Notes under the pieces: model-generated | Told to the model about the DNA's origin: nothing | Database searches by the model: none | Seen by the model: the letters and a program-made list of their open reading frames with translations, nothing else | Shown here: piece after piece, positions 1-12,541 of the stretch | Position numbering within the stretch: position 1 is the stretch's first letter | Layout of the letters: the number at the start of each line of letters is the position of its first letter | Position numbers and translations under genes: made by a program | Source of the DNA: Echinostoma caproni | Taxonomy: Eukaryota > Platyhelminthes > Trematoda > Plagiorchiida > Echinostomatidae | Direction: 5' to 3' | DNA length: 64,000 nt | Assembly: GCA_900618425.1 (NCBI GenBank) | Contig: UZAN01040285.1 | Location: 18,132-82,131, forward strand

Positions 1-1255
1 GTGATCACTAGTACGAGACAACCTGCATTTGTGCAGAGGGACACATAGCCCAAATGAAAGTTTGTTTTCCGAAAATGCCATGTGGAACGATCACATAGGA
101 ATGCGAACTTCTGCAAAGCATTTGTTCTCTATTAAACTGAGCTGATCCCACATACATTACAAACGTTTTAAAGGTAGTAGTTTCCCACCATTGCCTGTGA
201 TCACTTGTTAACTGTGCATCTTATCATGCACAAAAGGGTAGGGCTTTTCATAAATATTTTGTCTTGGTAACCCAAAATTGAGTAGCGTCGATGAACGGCT
301 GGTGCTCATTACAAGCTCTGATTCTTCAAAAATTGTGATCTCCAACACACCATTGACTGCTGTTTTTAGACATGAAATATATGCCCATTATCCTTCCATT
401 TCCATTCACATTTCTAATCATTCCTATTTGAGATTGAACAGTGCAAACAATGGTCGCCTCACTACATTCCTCCCGTTGTTTGAATATCATAGATCGATTA
501 GTTTTCCTGTTCTCCGTCTCATTATGAAATCTGGCCATTGAAAATATGACAGACGTATCCAGTCACTTATGGTACATGCTTAGGTTTTACTCTTGACAAT
601 GATCTTTGTTGTTAGCACATTGGTATGGTAGCACAACGGGTTACAGTTCTCTCATTCTGAAAGCAAATGTAGCATTTCATCCAGCCATCTTACCGATAAT
701 CGTTCCGTAATGTTTTCTCCCAATAATCCTTCAGTGTTTTCCTGTGAGGGTGAACAAGATATCCAACAGATCAACACAGTTTGCCTTCTAATCTATTCCA
801 TCTGGCGTATTCCAATTTCGAGGCTGCAGCGTGTAATTCACAAAACAGGACAAAAGCGAAAAACTAAATATATTCAGTTTAGTCCTCCTACTGAACAGCA
901 ATTTTGATCGTGAAAACAAACATGGAATTCAAAGAAATGGCTTGCAACTCTCTGAGACACTTCAGGTTTTCCAAAGTTAATATTCCTTTTGTTGATTGAT
1001 GGTTTACGATCATCATATTGGTAACATGAGTTCACAAGTGTGGATTTATTTTCTCTAACTCCTGCGAATAGGATGGCGCCAGTCCAGATAGCTGAGCGAA
1101 TAAACTCTAAAATCCAACTTCCAAATCTGGATGCTTAGTTTTACTATTTGGACAACAGAAGTTTGGCCCCAGAGGTAGCACTTCAAGCAAAGTCTATTTC
1201 AAGTTTAAGGAGGAAAAATTATGGACAAACCTCTTCGGATCTGCAGGGAACTCAC
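1..1255. other. no gene recognised
   Basis: Overlapping short open frames on both strands at 278-541 are not protein-like. No repeats or motifs were recognised. Confidence 0.5.
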
Positions 1256-1494
1256 CAATCAGTTTGATAGGGTTAACACTTTTTCGTAATGTCGTACGAA
1301 TCCGCTCAAATTGCTTGTTCGCAATTGATCGAACGTAAGCTACAAATTCCGTTTTCTCCTCTGCAGTCAGCTCATCCAAGACACGGGAAGATTTCAAAAA
1401 CTTTTGCTCCATCTCGGGTACACGGTTGGATAAGTTATCTCGTTCGGTAAGGGCTTGGCGACGTAGAGACACATCAGTGATGTTGACACGATTT
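1256..1494 (-). CDS. internal exon of an unidentified, helix-rich protein
   Basis: On the minus strand the exon runs from 1494 (after ttttacgaag) to 1256 (followed by gtgagt), 239 nt, giving about 79 residues. The segment includes ALTERDNLSNRVPEMEQKF and AEEKTEFVAYVRSIANKQF. It is charged, rich in E, K, R and L and free of proline in long runs, as in a coiled coil or helical bundle. The neighbouring exons are not visible; downstream on this strand is the CR1 fragment at 1.75 kb only if the transcript reads in from higher coordinates, so the gene probably continues off the left edge. I do not recognise the family. Confidence 0.45.
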
Positions 1495-1751
1495 CTTCGT
1501 AAAACAGTTCAAAAATGTTTAGGATATTCCGCGTTTGATACACACTCATCGATATCTGTCACGAGAGAATGGATGCAAACACTGAGTTGTAAAATGTTTA
1601 TTGTAACATTCCGATTCAAACTAGGACTCGTTTTTAAACGTAAGTGGAATGAATGAAATAATGGAATTAACGTCTTTCCATGAGGCTGTATGCTGTTTGT
1701 ACGTCCAGCAGTCCACCAATCGTCACGGGTTTGGCGAGTGTGACGTAATGC

Positions 1752-2430
1752 TTATCCATCTAAAAATGTCGGCAGCCTTTTGTAGTCTATGGTGACACGA
1801 ATACTCTTGTTTCGGTTTCCTTTGGTAGAGGCGTAGCCTATATAGTCAAACATCAATATGACATGATCACTATGTCCTAGTGGAGACGTGACATTGACAG
1901 GTTCCACCACCAGCTCCTCGTTAGTCAGCACTAAATCCAGTGTTGATGATTCGTGACCTGCTCCAAATTCGGTGGGTTCTTTTACGTGGTTGTTCAGTGG
2001 GTGCAACCTAATCAACTTAGATAATTGTCTCTGGAATGGCTGGCGGGAAGTCCTCGTTCTTATGAGATTGGGGTAGTTAAAGTTACCCATTATGAGAGCA
2101 TAGCTGAACTTTAGTGATAAAGCCTTCCTTATGGTTTCCAACTAAATCTCGTTGACTGAGTCTGAAAATGCGGAAGGTCGGTACACAACACAGATTAGAC
2201 CCAATCATTTTTGGAGAGTCTCACTGAAAATCATAACGAATCGGGGGTTGCATCGGGATTATCGAGCTGTTCACACTACTAATTGTTTTGATGCTAAAGC
2301 AGCACTCTACCGCCTCGTGTAGGACGATCACGTCTGAGCAGCGACATTCCCGATAGAAGCAATTCCGAGTCGAGAATGTCGGTGGTCAGCCCGAGTTCAG
2401 TAACGGTAGCAATGTCTAACTTGAGAGCAG
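1752..2430 (-). mobile_element. CR1-type LINE fragment, APE-like endonuclease domain
   Basis: Minus-strand translation, with frameshifts and stops, follows the endonuclease of CR1-type elements. From about 2430 down it reads DSELLLSGMSLLRRDRPTRG, then NDWV and VLCTDLPHF, then the intact ORF 2141-1752 with IMGNFNYPNL (G-[DN]-F-N-x-P catalytic motif), STLDLVLTNEELVVEP and LGHSDHVILMF. The S-T-x-D-L-V-x-T and S-D-H motifs are the usual endonuclease signatures. The reverse transcriptase part is missing. The D of the GDFN motif is N, and stops occur before 2141, so this is a dead copy. Confidence 0.85.
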
Positions 2431-3704
2431 AGTGCAGCTAATTGAATGAGTGTAATAAACATTCATGTCCTTTTGGTTTCCAGTGACTGGGCATCATTTG
2501 AGCGTTCCCAATCAACGGCTGATTGCTATTTTAAAATGAACTGTTTAACAGTATTATAGAATTGTGAAATATGATGCTTGAAAAGGTGCTCTGTCTTACA
2601 GAATAAATTTTATTTGTATTTCATCCGAAAGTTGTAGCCTCCGCTTCTCGAGCAGTTAGTTTGCTGAAATCACTGTGATGACTAAAAAGAGCATTGGACT
2701 ACCCACGAGAATACTATCAGTATTAAGGTTGGAAATTCGGTATCCGGTAGCGGTTGAAAGGAGAGATTCCCAGGTGAAGCCCTCCAACGTTCACGATCAA
2801 TGTACATTGTTGAAAACCTCCGTTTGTTCACTCTATAAATCAACACTTGACAACAGAGTATCATTTCAGAACACAGACTAGGTGTTTCGGTAATGGGTAT
2901 CTGCGCAATCTCGAGTAAATGGCATATTTATAAAAGTAAAAACTGGCGGAGAATAGAAAGCATTTTAAATTTGTTACTTTTATGTTCGGTCAGAACGAAG
3001 AAGGCTGTCGTGAATAGTTTCGAATAGACGATAATGGTACGATGTTTCGTTGTAAACATACCCAGATAAACGGAACATTCAATGAAAGCATAGAAAATGA
3101 ACGACTAACGAGGTGGCACATAGGACGCCATGTTGTGTTGGTCAAGGTAACTGGAAAGAGACGGGAGATTTCCTGGTTTCACACGAAAGAAAAGGAATCA
3201 CGAAATCGTGGAACCGTTTCATTAGACAAGTGATCGGATCACAAAGCAAGAATCTGTTGGTATATAATTCTATTCCGACGAATGTAATACTTCTTACTAC
3301 CGTCTGTATGTCACTGAATCTGTGCTCCACCCGGTGGGTTCCCGTGACGTTTTCTTCTTGGCATGTTAAAAGTTAATTCCAGAATTGAAACGAGCGCATA
3401 AATCGATCATGATTGCAACTTGCGCGATTCCGTTAGTTGAAAAGAGACAAGATAATTCGGCAAACTTCGTTGTCATAGCGTATACCTCATTGCTTTCATT
3501 CCGTCTGCATCTGAAGCCACTGGTCCACCTGAAAGACGCCACGCCGATAGCATCGTTAGCAGATCCAATGGTGGAAATTCGGATGGATTTCATCGCACGT
3601 GTCATTTGGTTCACCATCAAGAAATATGTTGGCGTGTTTGTTTTTGACGTAGATATTTATTTTTCGTGAGAATATGATAAATGTGGTGGTACCCTTGTTG
3701 GTAA
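2431..3704. other. no gene recognised
   Basis: An open plus frame at 3376-3669 (includes DATPIASLADPMVEIRMDF) follows a ttccag, but the minus strand is open there too, so it is not called. Confidence 0.4.
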
Positions 3705-3850
3705 TCCGTAAGGCGGTGCTGGAGAGGTGGCAACGTTACACATTCATTGACACGGANGGACGTGTATTCGAGTCCAACACCACCACCTGATGCTCTCCAT
3801 TATGTGCTGTATGGCAACCCATTCGATTGACCGATACCCCTTTCCTGACT
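3705..3850 (+). repeat. tRNA-derived SINE, head and start of body
   Basis: GGTGCTGGAGAGGTGGCAACG resembles an A box and GTGTATTCGAGTCC a B box. The body that follows (ATTATGTGCTGTATGGCAAC) is similar to the body of the copy at 53.96 kb (ATTCTGTGTTGTATCGCAGT). One N at 3757. Confidence 0.55.
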
Positions 3851-4208
3851 GTTGTATACAACAGTTTATACAATTGTATAAAAATAGGTAACTATGAGGG
3901 AGCATCATATACATATACATATATATGTAAATGTGTATACAGCAGTGGTCAAACACTGTCCTAGCTATTTTTCCATACCTTTCCACTGATGAACAATAGG
4001 AAAACGAGAGACCGTAATCATCGGTTAAATTGCTCAAATAAATATGAAATGAAATCAATGAACACCTTTGAGCAAAAACCAGTACGTGTGAATGGTTTAC
4101 ACTGGTTTGATGAATGGAACTCCCGTTTTCCTATTTTATGAAGCTGAATAGACGTGGGCGTTTAGTTTGCGCTCGATGCGCTCGTAATCGTCTTAATTGT
4201 TCCAGTCC

Positions 4209-5050
4209 TCAGCCATGCCGGGTGGTGTTCGCGAACGCGATCGGATAAGCGCCTGGTCGTGCGGCCGATGTTCCCAGTCTCACAAGAACAGGTGAATGAA
4301 TACAAACAGCACCTGGTACTCTATTCTTCAGTCGGAAACACACATTTCGTTTAGATGTGAACATAGCTTTGAATTGTGTAGCGTAAAACGTTCTGCTTAC
4401 TGCATTTGTTAGTTTTCTTTGAAAGACTTCTGCCCCTGTATCTCCCTGGAACGGCAGGTGCACATAGACAGACTTCTTCGCTGCTCCTATTTCCTTCATC
4501 CGTTCCTCGTGTTCTAGCATTTCGCTATCGATAAATCGTTCGGGGTAGCCATTCTGAGCAAAAGCAGTACGTAGGAACTCAAGTTCATTGTCAAAAGTGT
4601 CCGTCGTGCATATTTTCTTCGCCCTTTGAACCAAAGAGCGAATTAGGTTTCTCTTCCTCTGAAGAGGGACAAAACTATGAAAATGGATATAATGTCTATT
4701 CCACGTTGCTTTTCTATGCACCGATAACTGGACGGAGCTATCGCTGCGGCGTCGTATGAGTATGTCTAAAAAGGCTAGAATATTATCCTGTTCTTTTTCC
4801 AGAGTAAACTTTATGTTGGGATGGACATTATTGAACTCCTAAAGCAATCGATTAGTGTCCACATTGGCGTCTAATATACACATTACATCATTAACCTACC
4901 GTCGATATAGGGGGCACTGTCTGATATGGGGCTTCAGGGGATCATTCTCTAACTTGACCATAAACGTGTCAGCAAATAATGGTCCCATAGGTGACCCCAT
5001 TGAAACCCCGTCCTTCTGGCGATTCAGTTCACCACCGAATTGAGACTGGA
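4209..5050 (-). mobile_element. Penelope-like element fragment, RT C-terminal part
   Basis: Reading minus from 5050: DGVSMGSPMGPLFADTFM is the conserved RT segment, then a stretch with DDVMCILDANVDTN and KFTLEKEQDNILAFLDIL, with stops in between. The ORF 4721-4209 follows: HRKATWNRHYIHFHSFVPL, KRNLIRSLVQRAKKICT and NGYPERFI. This order (MGSPMGPLFAD, LDIL, thumb region) is typical of Penelope-like reverse transcriptases in flukes. The GIY-YIG endonuclease that normally follows is not recognisable below 4209. A stop and an apparent frame change near 4735-4900 show it is inactive. Confidence 0.83.
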
Positions 5051-6849
5051 CGTTGTGCGTGTATACGAATAACAATTATTTCAGTTCATTCAATGGAATG
5101 CTCACATCGACAACTGAATGCGTATAATTTGCAGAGAGATCAATATATGTATACAAATAAATATATACTTAGTGTCAAGCTTAGATTAGCCCATTGGATT
5201 GTTCACAGGTACCATGCACTCTTGATGGTCTTGGGTATGCGTTTCACTCCATGGGAGATCGTCAGTTATCCACGAGGTAATTGAAATAATAATTAATTCA
5301 AATATGATGAGGCTGTTTGTGATGACAAGGACACAGAACGTACGCACTGCTGACGAGTCCAAACAGGACGAAATAGCTGTTCAGTGTTCTTTGTCGGTCA
5401 CATAAATATACATATATCTTAAGTTTCAAAAGACCGTATTGATCAGTGTAACGAAAGTTTGCCGATATTAGTTTATTAGAACTACCGTATTCAAAACATC
5501 TCCAGTAAATACAGCTCGGAAAGGTAAGCAATCTAGTGATGTGTTGTTTCCAGTATTCAGTCTTGCATCGTGTGGTGAGGATTGCCCAAATGGTTGAGCT
5601 TTTGTGAAGATAAGTCGTACAATACCGGTCTCTGATGTATGTTCCAATAAAATATTTCGGACCAAGACAACATTAATCTATGCTTGACAATAAGAAGACC
5701 AATAAGGGATATCTCAGGCGTACGATTGAACGCTTCGTACGAAAAAACATCAAATCGTTTTCAAGTGTACGTGGAAAACCTATTTGCAGTGCGGTATTCC
5801 TATGTTCGCTCATGATTGTCGGTCAGAGTTTTCTTCTATTGTGCGACCGCATGACCCGAGATTCGTGTGCTTGTAAATATAATCAAACTCAGTACATACA
5901 ATTGCACCCATGTAACGCATGTAAAAAGTCGCTCTAAGGTAAGTATTTAGAAACTAACGCTGAATAGAAGAATAACTGAACAGTTGTGAATTACTTCCAG
6001 ATAATGACATTGACACGAGATATGCGTCATTGTCTAGCGACATTTATGAATGGAAAGCACTTGTATTGTTTGCCGCGGTGTATCGCGATCTAAGCACGAA
6101 CTCTCATCGACAGTGAAATCCATGACTGACGCGTCAACTATAACGGCTCTCTTTTTAAGAGGGTTTGACAGGTGGTGACTGTAGATTAAGGTCACATGGT
6201 ATGAACGTGGCGCGGAGTTCTTTGCACGATTTGTTTCGTTTGTGCATAGTTTCCATGTGAAAATGTACTCGCGTGTGCAACTACGACAGGTCATTCTACA
6301 CCTTCACCAGACGAAAACGTCAGCAGGACCACGGAAGACTGAAGAGGAGCTTCTTATCTTCTATCGGACCAACTGCAAGTCTGGCCGGGTTCAGCACTAT
6401 TTGGTTCCACGTTCAATCGCTCAGGACTCAGCTTGCCAGCTATCCGAAAAATATTCCGAGACTAGCATCCTTCAATAAACTTCGTCAAGTAATCACGTAT
6501 TTTTCCACCGTGATGACGATATATGACTGAGTTTCAAAAGACCATTTCAGATAGGGGAATGGAATTTGGCCCATGTTTATCTGATAGGATTAGAGTATAA
6601 AAATATTTTCCATCGATGCGGTTCTGAAGAGTTGCATCGAAATCCAGTTCGCATTGAGCGAATAACTAAGGTTAGAACTATGTAAGGACAGCCGATGTTG
6701 GTCAAATTTATTCATCTGGTGACTGAAAGCATTTGAACTGTGGCAAACTTTATCCGATACGAGCGTTTTTCGGTTTTAATATTATCCTACATGGTGCACG
6801 CTCTTTTTTTCAACATGCGGTATTTGTTTAAGTAATCTACATGACATCA
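5051..6849. other. no gene recognised; one membrane-type ORF
   Basis: The ORF 5680-5937 has a single hydrophobic stretch (AVFLCSLMIVGQSFLLLC) and a Cys-rich end. A strong donor (gtaagt) follows its stop at once. Not assigned. Confidence 0.35.
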
Positions 6850-7130
6850 AGGATACTCTGTTGAATATGATCGAAAGCGTTCGATCGGGTGTTATACGAC
6901 ATTCTAGTGGGTTAACTCTATAATGACAGTATGTGGGGTCTCATACTTGATTGGATCGAAGCATTTCTCCGACAACAGACTGTAACGGTTCGTGTTTCGG
7001 ATTCGCTATCCGGTCGTTTGGACGTTACCCGTGGGGTTTCACAAGGATCTGTGCTTGGTCCGCTACTTTTTCTAACATTCATAAATTTAGCGCTGAGCCA
7101 GCGCGCCAACAATGCCTTACTTCCTTAAGA
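6850..7130 (+). mobile_element. non-LTR reverse transcriptase scrap
   Basis: The frame from 6931 reads LDWIEAFLRQQTVTVRVSD and TRGVSQGSVLGPLLFLTFIN. G-V-x-Q-G-S-V-L-G-P-L-L-F is the hallmark RT motif of CR1/jockey-like LINEs. Just upstream, 6860-6900 still shows a decayed match to the preceding F-D-x-V segment. It stops at 7128 before the Y-x-D-D motif. About 50 bp later an endonuclease of another clade begins, in the wrong order for one element, so this is a separate insertion or a rearranged junction. Confidence 0.75.
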
Positions 7131-7179
7131 TCCGATATCGTCATATCTATAGCACGCTTTAAAAGTAATCACCGTAGTA

Positions 7180-8370
7180 GAGCTCCACTCCACTCCCACT
7201 CTACCATCCGACAGCGTAGTGAAGGATGAGTCTTACGACAGTCTTCAGGAGATAGTAAATCGCGTCCCCAAGAGAGATGTACTTATTGTGAAGGGAGACT
7301 GGAATGCTCAAACAGTGAACAAGGACCTTGAACAAAAGATATAATTGGGCAATTTGGGCCAAGTCATCGCTGCGAATACGATGACAAGCTAATTAATTTC
7401 TCCGATTTTAACCGGCTATTTATAAGCAACATATGTTCCCAGCACCGCAGGAAGCACGCTCTTACTTAATACTCCAACGACGGTATGAGAGCCCACCAGA
7501 TCGACCAGATCTTGATATGGTCACGCTGGGTTTCATCAGTACAAGATTGTAGATCGCAGTGCCGAAGCTGGCAACAGAAGTAGCTCTGATAATGTGCTGG
7601 TTCGTGCGAAACTTTGCCTTCGGCTGACTACTCGTGTTAAGTCCACCCCTTCAAGTCCCATCCATGTGAGCCTATTATAGTGTTGCGATGAATCAAAAGC
7701 ACTGTTGGATGAAATTGAAACCCGACTGGTAAATGAGTCTAACTCATCGGTGATCATAGCAGACTCCACCCATATGCAGTGGTCCAGGATAAAATGTGCA
7801 GTACATTAAGCTACACTAAACAATTTGGTACCACGAAACGCTCCTATAAAGGCCGGATATCAGAGGAAACCATCCGTTGCTCAACCCAGGCCATGGACGC
7901 CCGTCTAGCTGGCCACCACGAACACCAGCGACACAGACGGGAAGCAACCCGCTCCGCAAAAGCTGATCAGTGCAACTAAGGGATCGAAATAGCGATCAAG
8001 ATGGAAACTGCAACCAGTGCATGTCACTCCGCAGATCTCGTTTGTCCCAGAAGATCAGCGTCCGGTAACAGGCAATCTTTACAAGGCGTTCTGCGCGAAT
8101 CCTCTGGGGGAATGATCTTTAATGTCGACGGTTGAATGACCAGAATGGTAGAACATTGTAGTCGACTTATGAGTCATTCGCTGGGAGATTCGGTGGATAT
8201 TCATTCAGATATAGTGCCTCATACGAGGTCGACTGTGATCCTCCAACGATGGAAGAAATAGCTGCAGTTATCGGTCAATTGGATTCTGGCAAGGTCCCTG
8301 GTGAAGACGGAATCCCGGCAGAAATATAGCAGAAGAGCTTTTCTGTATTCATCAAACCGCCTTAATCTAG
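7180..8370 (+). mobile_element. RTE-type LINE fragment, endonuclease into RT start
   Basis: Decayed plus-strand frames. At 7230-7320: DSLQEIVNRVPKRDVLIVKG followed by DWNAQT, the endonuclease G-D-W-N-A motif (here K-G-D-W-N-A). At 7580-7640: SSDNVLVRAKLCLRLTTRVK. At 8220-8330: EVDCDPPTMEEIAAVIGQLD, then SGKVPGEDGIPAE, the start of the RT domain (L-x-x-G-K-x-P-G-x-D-G-I-P-x-E). Stops and small indels are frequent, and it ends before the catalytic RT motifs. It matches the RTE layout (SR2-like in schistosomes) from known families. Confidence 0.82.
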
Positions 8371-9682
8371 CTTGACATTGGACTGGTCCTCATGTTTATC
8401 GTTATTCGTATGCTCTTGGTAAGATTGCGGTCGAATTCCATCCCCCGTTCCATTGGAAGCACCATGGTTGATACCATAACGTTGTAATTGCATGATACTT
8501 TCGTAAAACCATTGAGGATGTTTCTCTGTTTGGGCGTTAGAGCAGTATAAGCGTTTCGAGCAGATGTACGCCTTCCGTATTTTCCTCACTTTATGGACCG
8601 TCTGAATCTCAACAAATAATGTCTGGATATTTTTGATACTTCAAATTCCGTGAAGAATATTTCCCTCACACGCCCCTCCCCTCGCTAGTCTATGCGTCAG
8701 TATGAAGTGTATGAAACGTGCAGTTCATCTGATGAAAACGGGAGCGAATTATGCATGTATATTGAACTAAAAAAGCAAAAGCAAATCCACGGGTGCCACA
8801 AATCATCTTCATCTTTCGTCCACAAAAGTCCAGATTCGTGTTCTCACTCCATGCAATTTGCCGGGATGATGAATGAATTATTAGCGTCACTTGAAACTAT
8901 AATTTGGGCCGGAGTGTTTTCAAATTTGTTATATCCGTTTCTATTTCCACGAATTTATGCATGGTTGAAGTTGCCAACAGCCAAATGATCTAATATTGGA
9001 ACCAAAAACGAGATGTAATGATCAAAGAAAGAAGATATATCTGATTGGGAGCACGAAGGAGGCATATACTCATCAGTAATAATTGTACTTTTATATCTGG
9101 AAAGTCTGGGATGAAAACGAACGGATAACCAGTCAATCGATTTTTCAGAATGGCTGAAAACCACTTCAGATTTGCCACACAAAGAAGTGTGGATGTTCGT
9201 TTCCACACCGCCTGCAGTTTTCCTCGTGCTATGTGGTTTATCCTGCCGATAACAGTGAAAACTATCTGTCTGCACGAGAGCATCCTCAACGGTTTGACTT
9301 AATAAGTTTTCTTGTATGTATACGACACATTTTGGAATGTGTGCGTGTGTTCAGTGAGGAAGTTAAANCGAGATCTTTGCAAACAGAGAGTGAACATTGG
9401 TATTGCTCAATGACAGCACGGTCATCTTGGCAGGGTTGCGGGGTGGGGGTGCTATTAAGCGCACACTGACATCCACCACGCATGAGCTTCTTGATCCAAA
9501 CATGATTGTCATATTCTCCAAGCATACTGTTTGTATGAGGCACAGAATTAACTGCATTCAATCTAAGGGTATCCTGACGACAGTAGATATGGATCCGGAA
9601 CATGTTTGACATCGAGATAACCATATAATTCCGTGAGACGACGAGCACACAAAAAAGTAGCGCAGCCAGTCAAGGGTGCCCT
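8371..9682. other. no gene recognised
   Basis: Open frames at 8692-8988 (plus) and 8990-9289 (minus) have no family match. One N at 9367. Confidence 0.4.
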
Positions 9683-9934
9683 TTAAGAGCGGAAAACGCG
9701 TGAGCACCGCAAACAGCACCTCAAGGCAAACCTAGAATTACTTAGCGGACGTGTTGATGTAATCCTGCTCGATTTCGTGAATAGCATCTTTTCTGGGATA
9801 TAGTCAAAAAACCTTGAAAGCAGTTGTGTTGGAGTGCCAAAGTACCAAATTTGGAAAAGGAGGGACGATCGAGAAACGGAATCAAATGCAAATGAACAGT
9901 TCAAGCAAAACGTGACTTGTACACATGGGTGCAT
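9683..9934 (-). mobile_element. reverse transcriptase scrap (FDSVSRSSLLFQIW)
   Basis: The minus ORF reads FAFDSVSRSSLLFQIWYFG and TQLLSRFFDYIPEKMLF. This follows the RT A-motif region of CR1-like LINEs (F-S-K-A-F-D-S-V-S-H). It is only about 80 residues with no flanking RT motifs in frame. Confidence 0.62.
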
Positions 9935-10908
9935 TTTTTCACTGGCCTAATTTAAGAATGTATTTTGACAGCAGGGGAGCCGGTATGTGCAATCTGTTAG
10001 CTGTCTATTCTGCATTTCTTGATCTAAGCATATTTATGAGCGATTATGTTCGTTGAAAGGGGAAAATGTAAATCGGATGCTTCGGTATCACTGCGTATAA
10101 GTGGTCACCTTCATTCCTACTGCATCTGTACGCGGTGTTTCACGTAGCGAGCGTGGTTTTCTCATTTTGTCCAATGATTGAATTATATTATTCTTCCTTT
10201 CTGAAATGTACCTCCTGGCACTTCGGATAAAGCCATCAAGAGTTTTGGTGATTGTCTTAGTTTTTTGGTTAAATACCAAATGCTAATACCGAAGCACGTA
10301 TACTGAAGCACAATCAGGTAATGATCTTAATGATCTTTCTATCAATAAATTATTCTCAACCGTTACACATCCGTAGGAATTTGCTCTGACAAATAAAGAA
10401 TAAGCATTCTGCATGTGAATTGAGTGTGGAGATAGAAATATTATTGGATCCCACTAAAGGCACCATTCGTGTTACACATCATTCCAAGTGTTTTTTTTTT
10501 CGAAATTAACCTGCTCAAAAGCACATTCTTCAATTGACGTTGACTCCCAAGATGATTCTTAAAACAAGGATGTTACCTTTGATTGAAAGTTCAGATGCAC
10601 TTTTGTTCGAAACCACTGTACCGTACAAAAAGTATCTCATTGATCTCACTCACCCGCAAGGTTTAAAACAGTTAGCACATATTTAATAATCATCAGCGAC
10701 TTATATAACAGACCCGCTCGGTCCGCACAGTATGAGTGATAACCTTGTGTTATATGTCATAAATCATTCAGCACGGCAGTGGAAAGTTCCGGGTACGAGA
10801 AACGCTCAAACATAAGGAGAGTATTAAAGGGATAACATCTTCCATAGACACCGTTCAAACTGATGTTTTTGAATCCACACTAAGCGGTAAGGTGTATCTT
10901 GGTTTCTC

Positions 10909-11084
10909 TTATGTGCAACAGTGTTCCGTCGCACGTTTGACGCTGAAGTTGACGGAACTCGCAGTTGCGTGTGACGCGATGGTTTCGTTTATAAAATTTT
11001 CCCAAACCCCAAATGCAATCAGTAGTCTAGAAAACTCCAGATCGCGTTTGATATCCATGGGGAAAGTATTTCCATCCATCCCAC
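10909..11084 (-). CDS. possible terminal exon, unidentified
   Basis: Minus strand after gcgattacag: MDGNTFPMDIKRDLEFSRLL, AFGVWENFINETIASHATA and SSVNFSVKRATEHCCT then stop. There is one clean frame of 57 codons. No match to the other minus exons or to a known domain. Confidence 0.28.
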
Positions 11085-12541
11085 CTGTAATCGCGAGATA
11101 CATGTAGACCTTTGCACTAGACCTTTAAATCTGGACGAATAAAATAGGAACCGACCAATGTGGAAGACGCGTTGTTTTTAAATGTGGTCGGTGGTCTTGT
11201 TGGGTCATCAAAATCCAACAAATGAAATCCTCCTTGAACCAACTCGTAATGTCAAAGAAGGGATTCTCAAATATATTTCATATTATAATTTACAAATGCA
11301 TCGCTGGAATTGTTTCAGTCTTTTAGATCGTTTCTGCCAACGTTGAAGAATTTCAAGTGGAAACGTCACGTGCGTTTTGAGTGATTTGTTTACCACAAAC
11401 CCCGAATGTGCTAATCTGTAAAAAACTGTCGCATTTTTTGTTTGACTGGCACTTTACCGGTCACTTATAGAAAGTGGAGTAGTATTTGCACTCACAAACC
11501 AAAACACCTACACCGATAAACGCGATTTCGAACGCATAACCCGGCTTCGTACACAATTATTAATATATTTTAAAATCACATGATCGTGTAGAGTATCGCC
11601 AGCAGAATTTACAAGTGACCCAGCCTATTTAAACAGCCATGATATTCTGATATCATCATGCAAAGAAAACTGCGCGTTTCTAAGCAAGTTGTTCATTTGG
11701 ATGATTGCTCTCCGATTAAATACATGTATACGATGCGCGCAAGATGCTTGATAACACTTATGCAATGATCTCCTCATGAGTACACCTATTTGTCATTTCT
11801 TTACACGTAATCTTGTATTAATTCAAACCGACGGATCATTTTATTGATGAAGTACATTCCCGGAAAATTGCATGCGTCTACCACTTGAGTGGAACGATCG
11901 TTCACACGACTGTACTACAAGGATGATGAGCCCGACCGTAGAGACTTGCAAAGTGCTATGCCGAAAGCATGATTTGGTGAAGTGTGCTCAAGATCCTTTT
12001 ACACAATAGACGCTGTTTGTCAGCGATTGATTGAATTGACTGTATATGGGCTTTTCATGCAACCATCATTATCGGTCGTCTTTTTCTGTTGTCCATGAAT
12101 TGATGCAATTAATTTGTTGAGCAAACATGGACAGAGTTCATCTACCGAATTTAAGACATTGGGTTTACAGGCCATTGTGTAAAAGATGTGGAACAGAAAG
12201 TGCGACGGTAAATAGCTGCACGGTCCACTCACGCCGTTGATATGGTTTCAGTAAATACTTACTACGGATGAAAATCAACGCATATCGTTCCAGTCCTTTT
12301 ATGCACTCATACCCCATCGCAACTGTTATAGTCCTTCGTTTTTATTAGTAGTAGTAGCAATAGTATTAGTAGTAGCATCAGTATTTGCTTGACGTATGTT
12401 GACATGTTTTGGGGTATCACGGAATAAGGTGCTTCGTTACAGAGAAACCAATCAGTCCTTGAATCTACGTGGCGAAATGACATAAGAAAAAACATCAAAT
12501 CTTGTGCGCTAATACATATGTTTTCTCTATGCTCCTTCAGA
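11085..12541. other. region upstream of the 12.5-kb gene, no gene seen
   Basis: Contains a (TAG)n-like run near 12345-12380. The last 20 bases form the pyrimidine-rich acceptor before the ATG. Confidence 0.45.

Noticed and set aside
278..541. Overlapping ORFs on both strands
   Set aside because: Neither strand gives protein-like sequence or splice signals.
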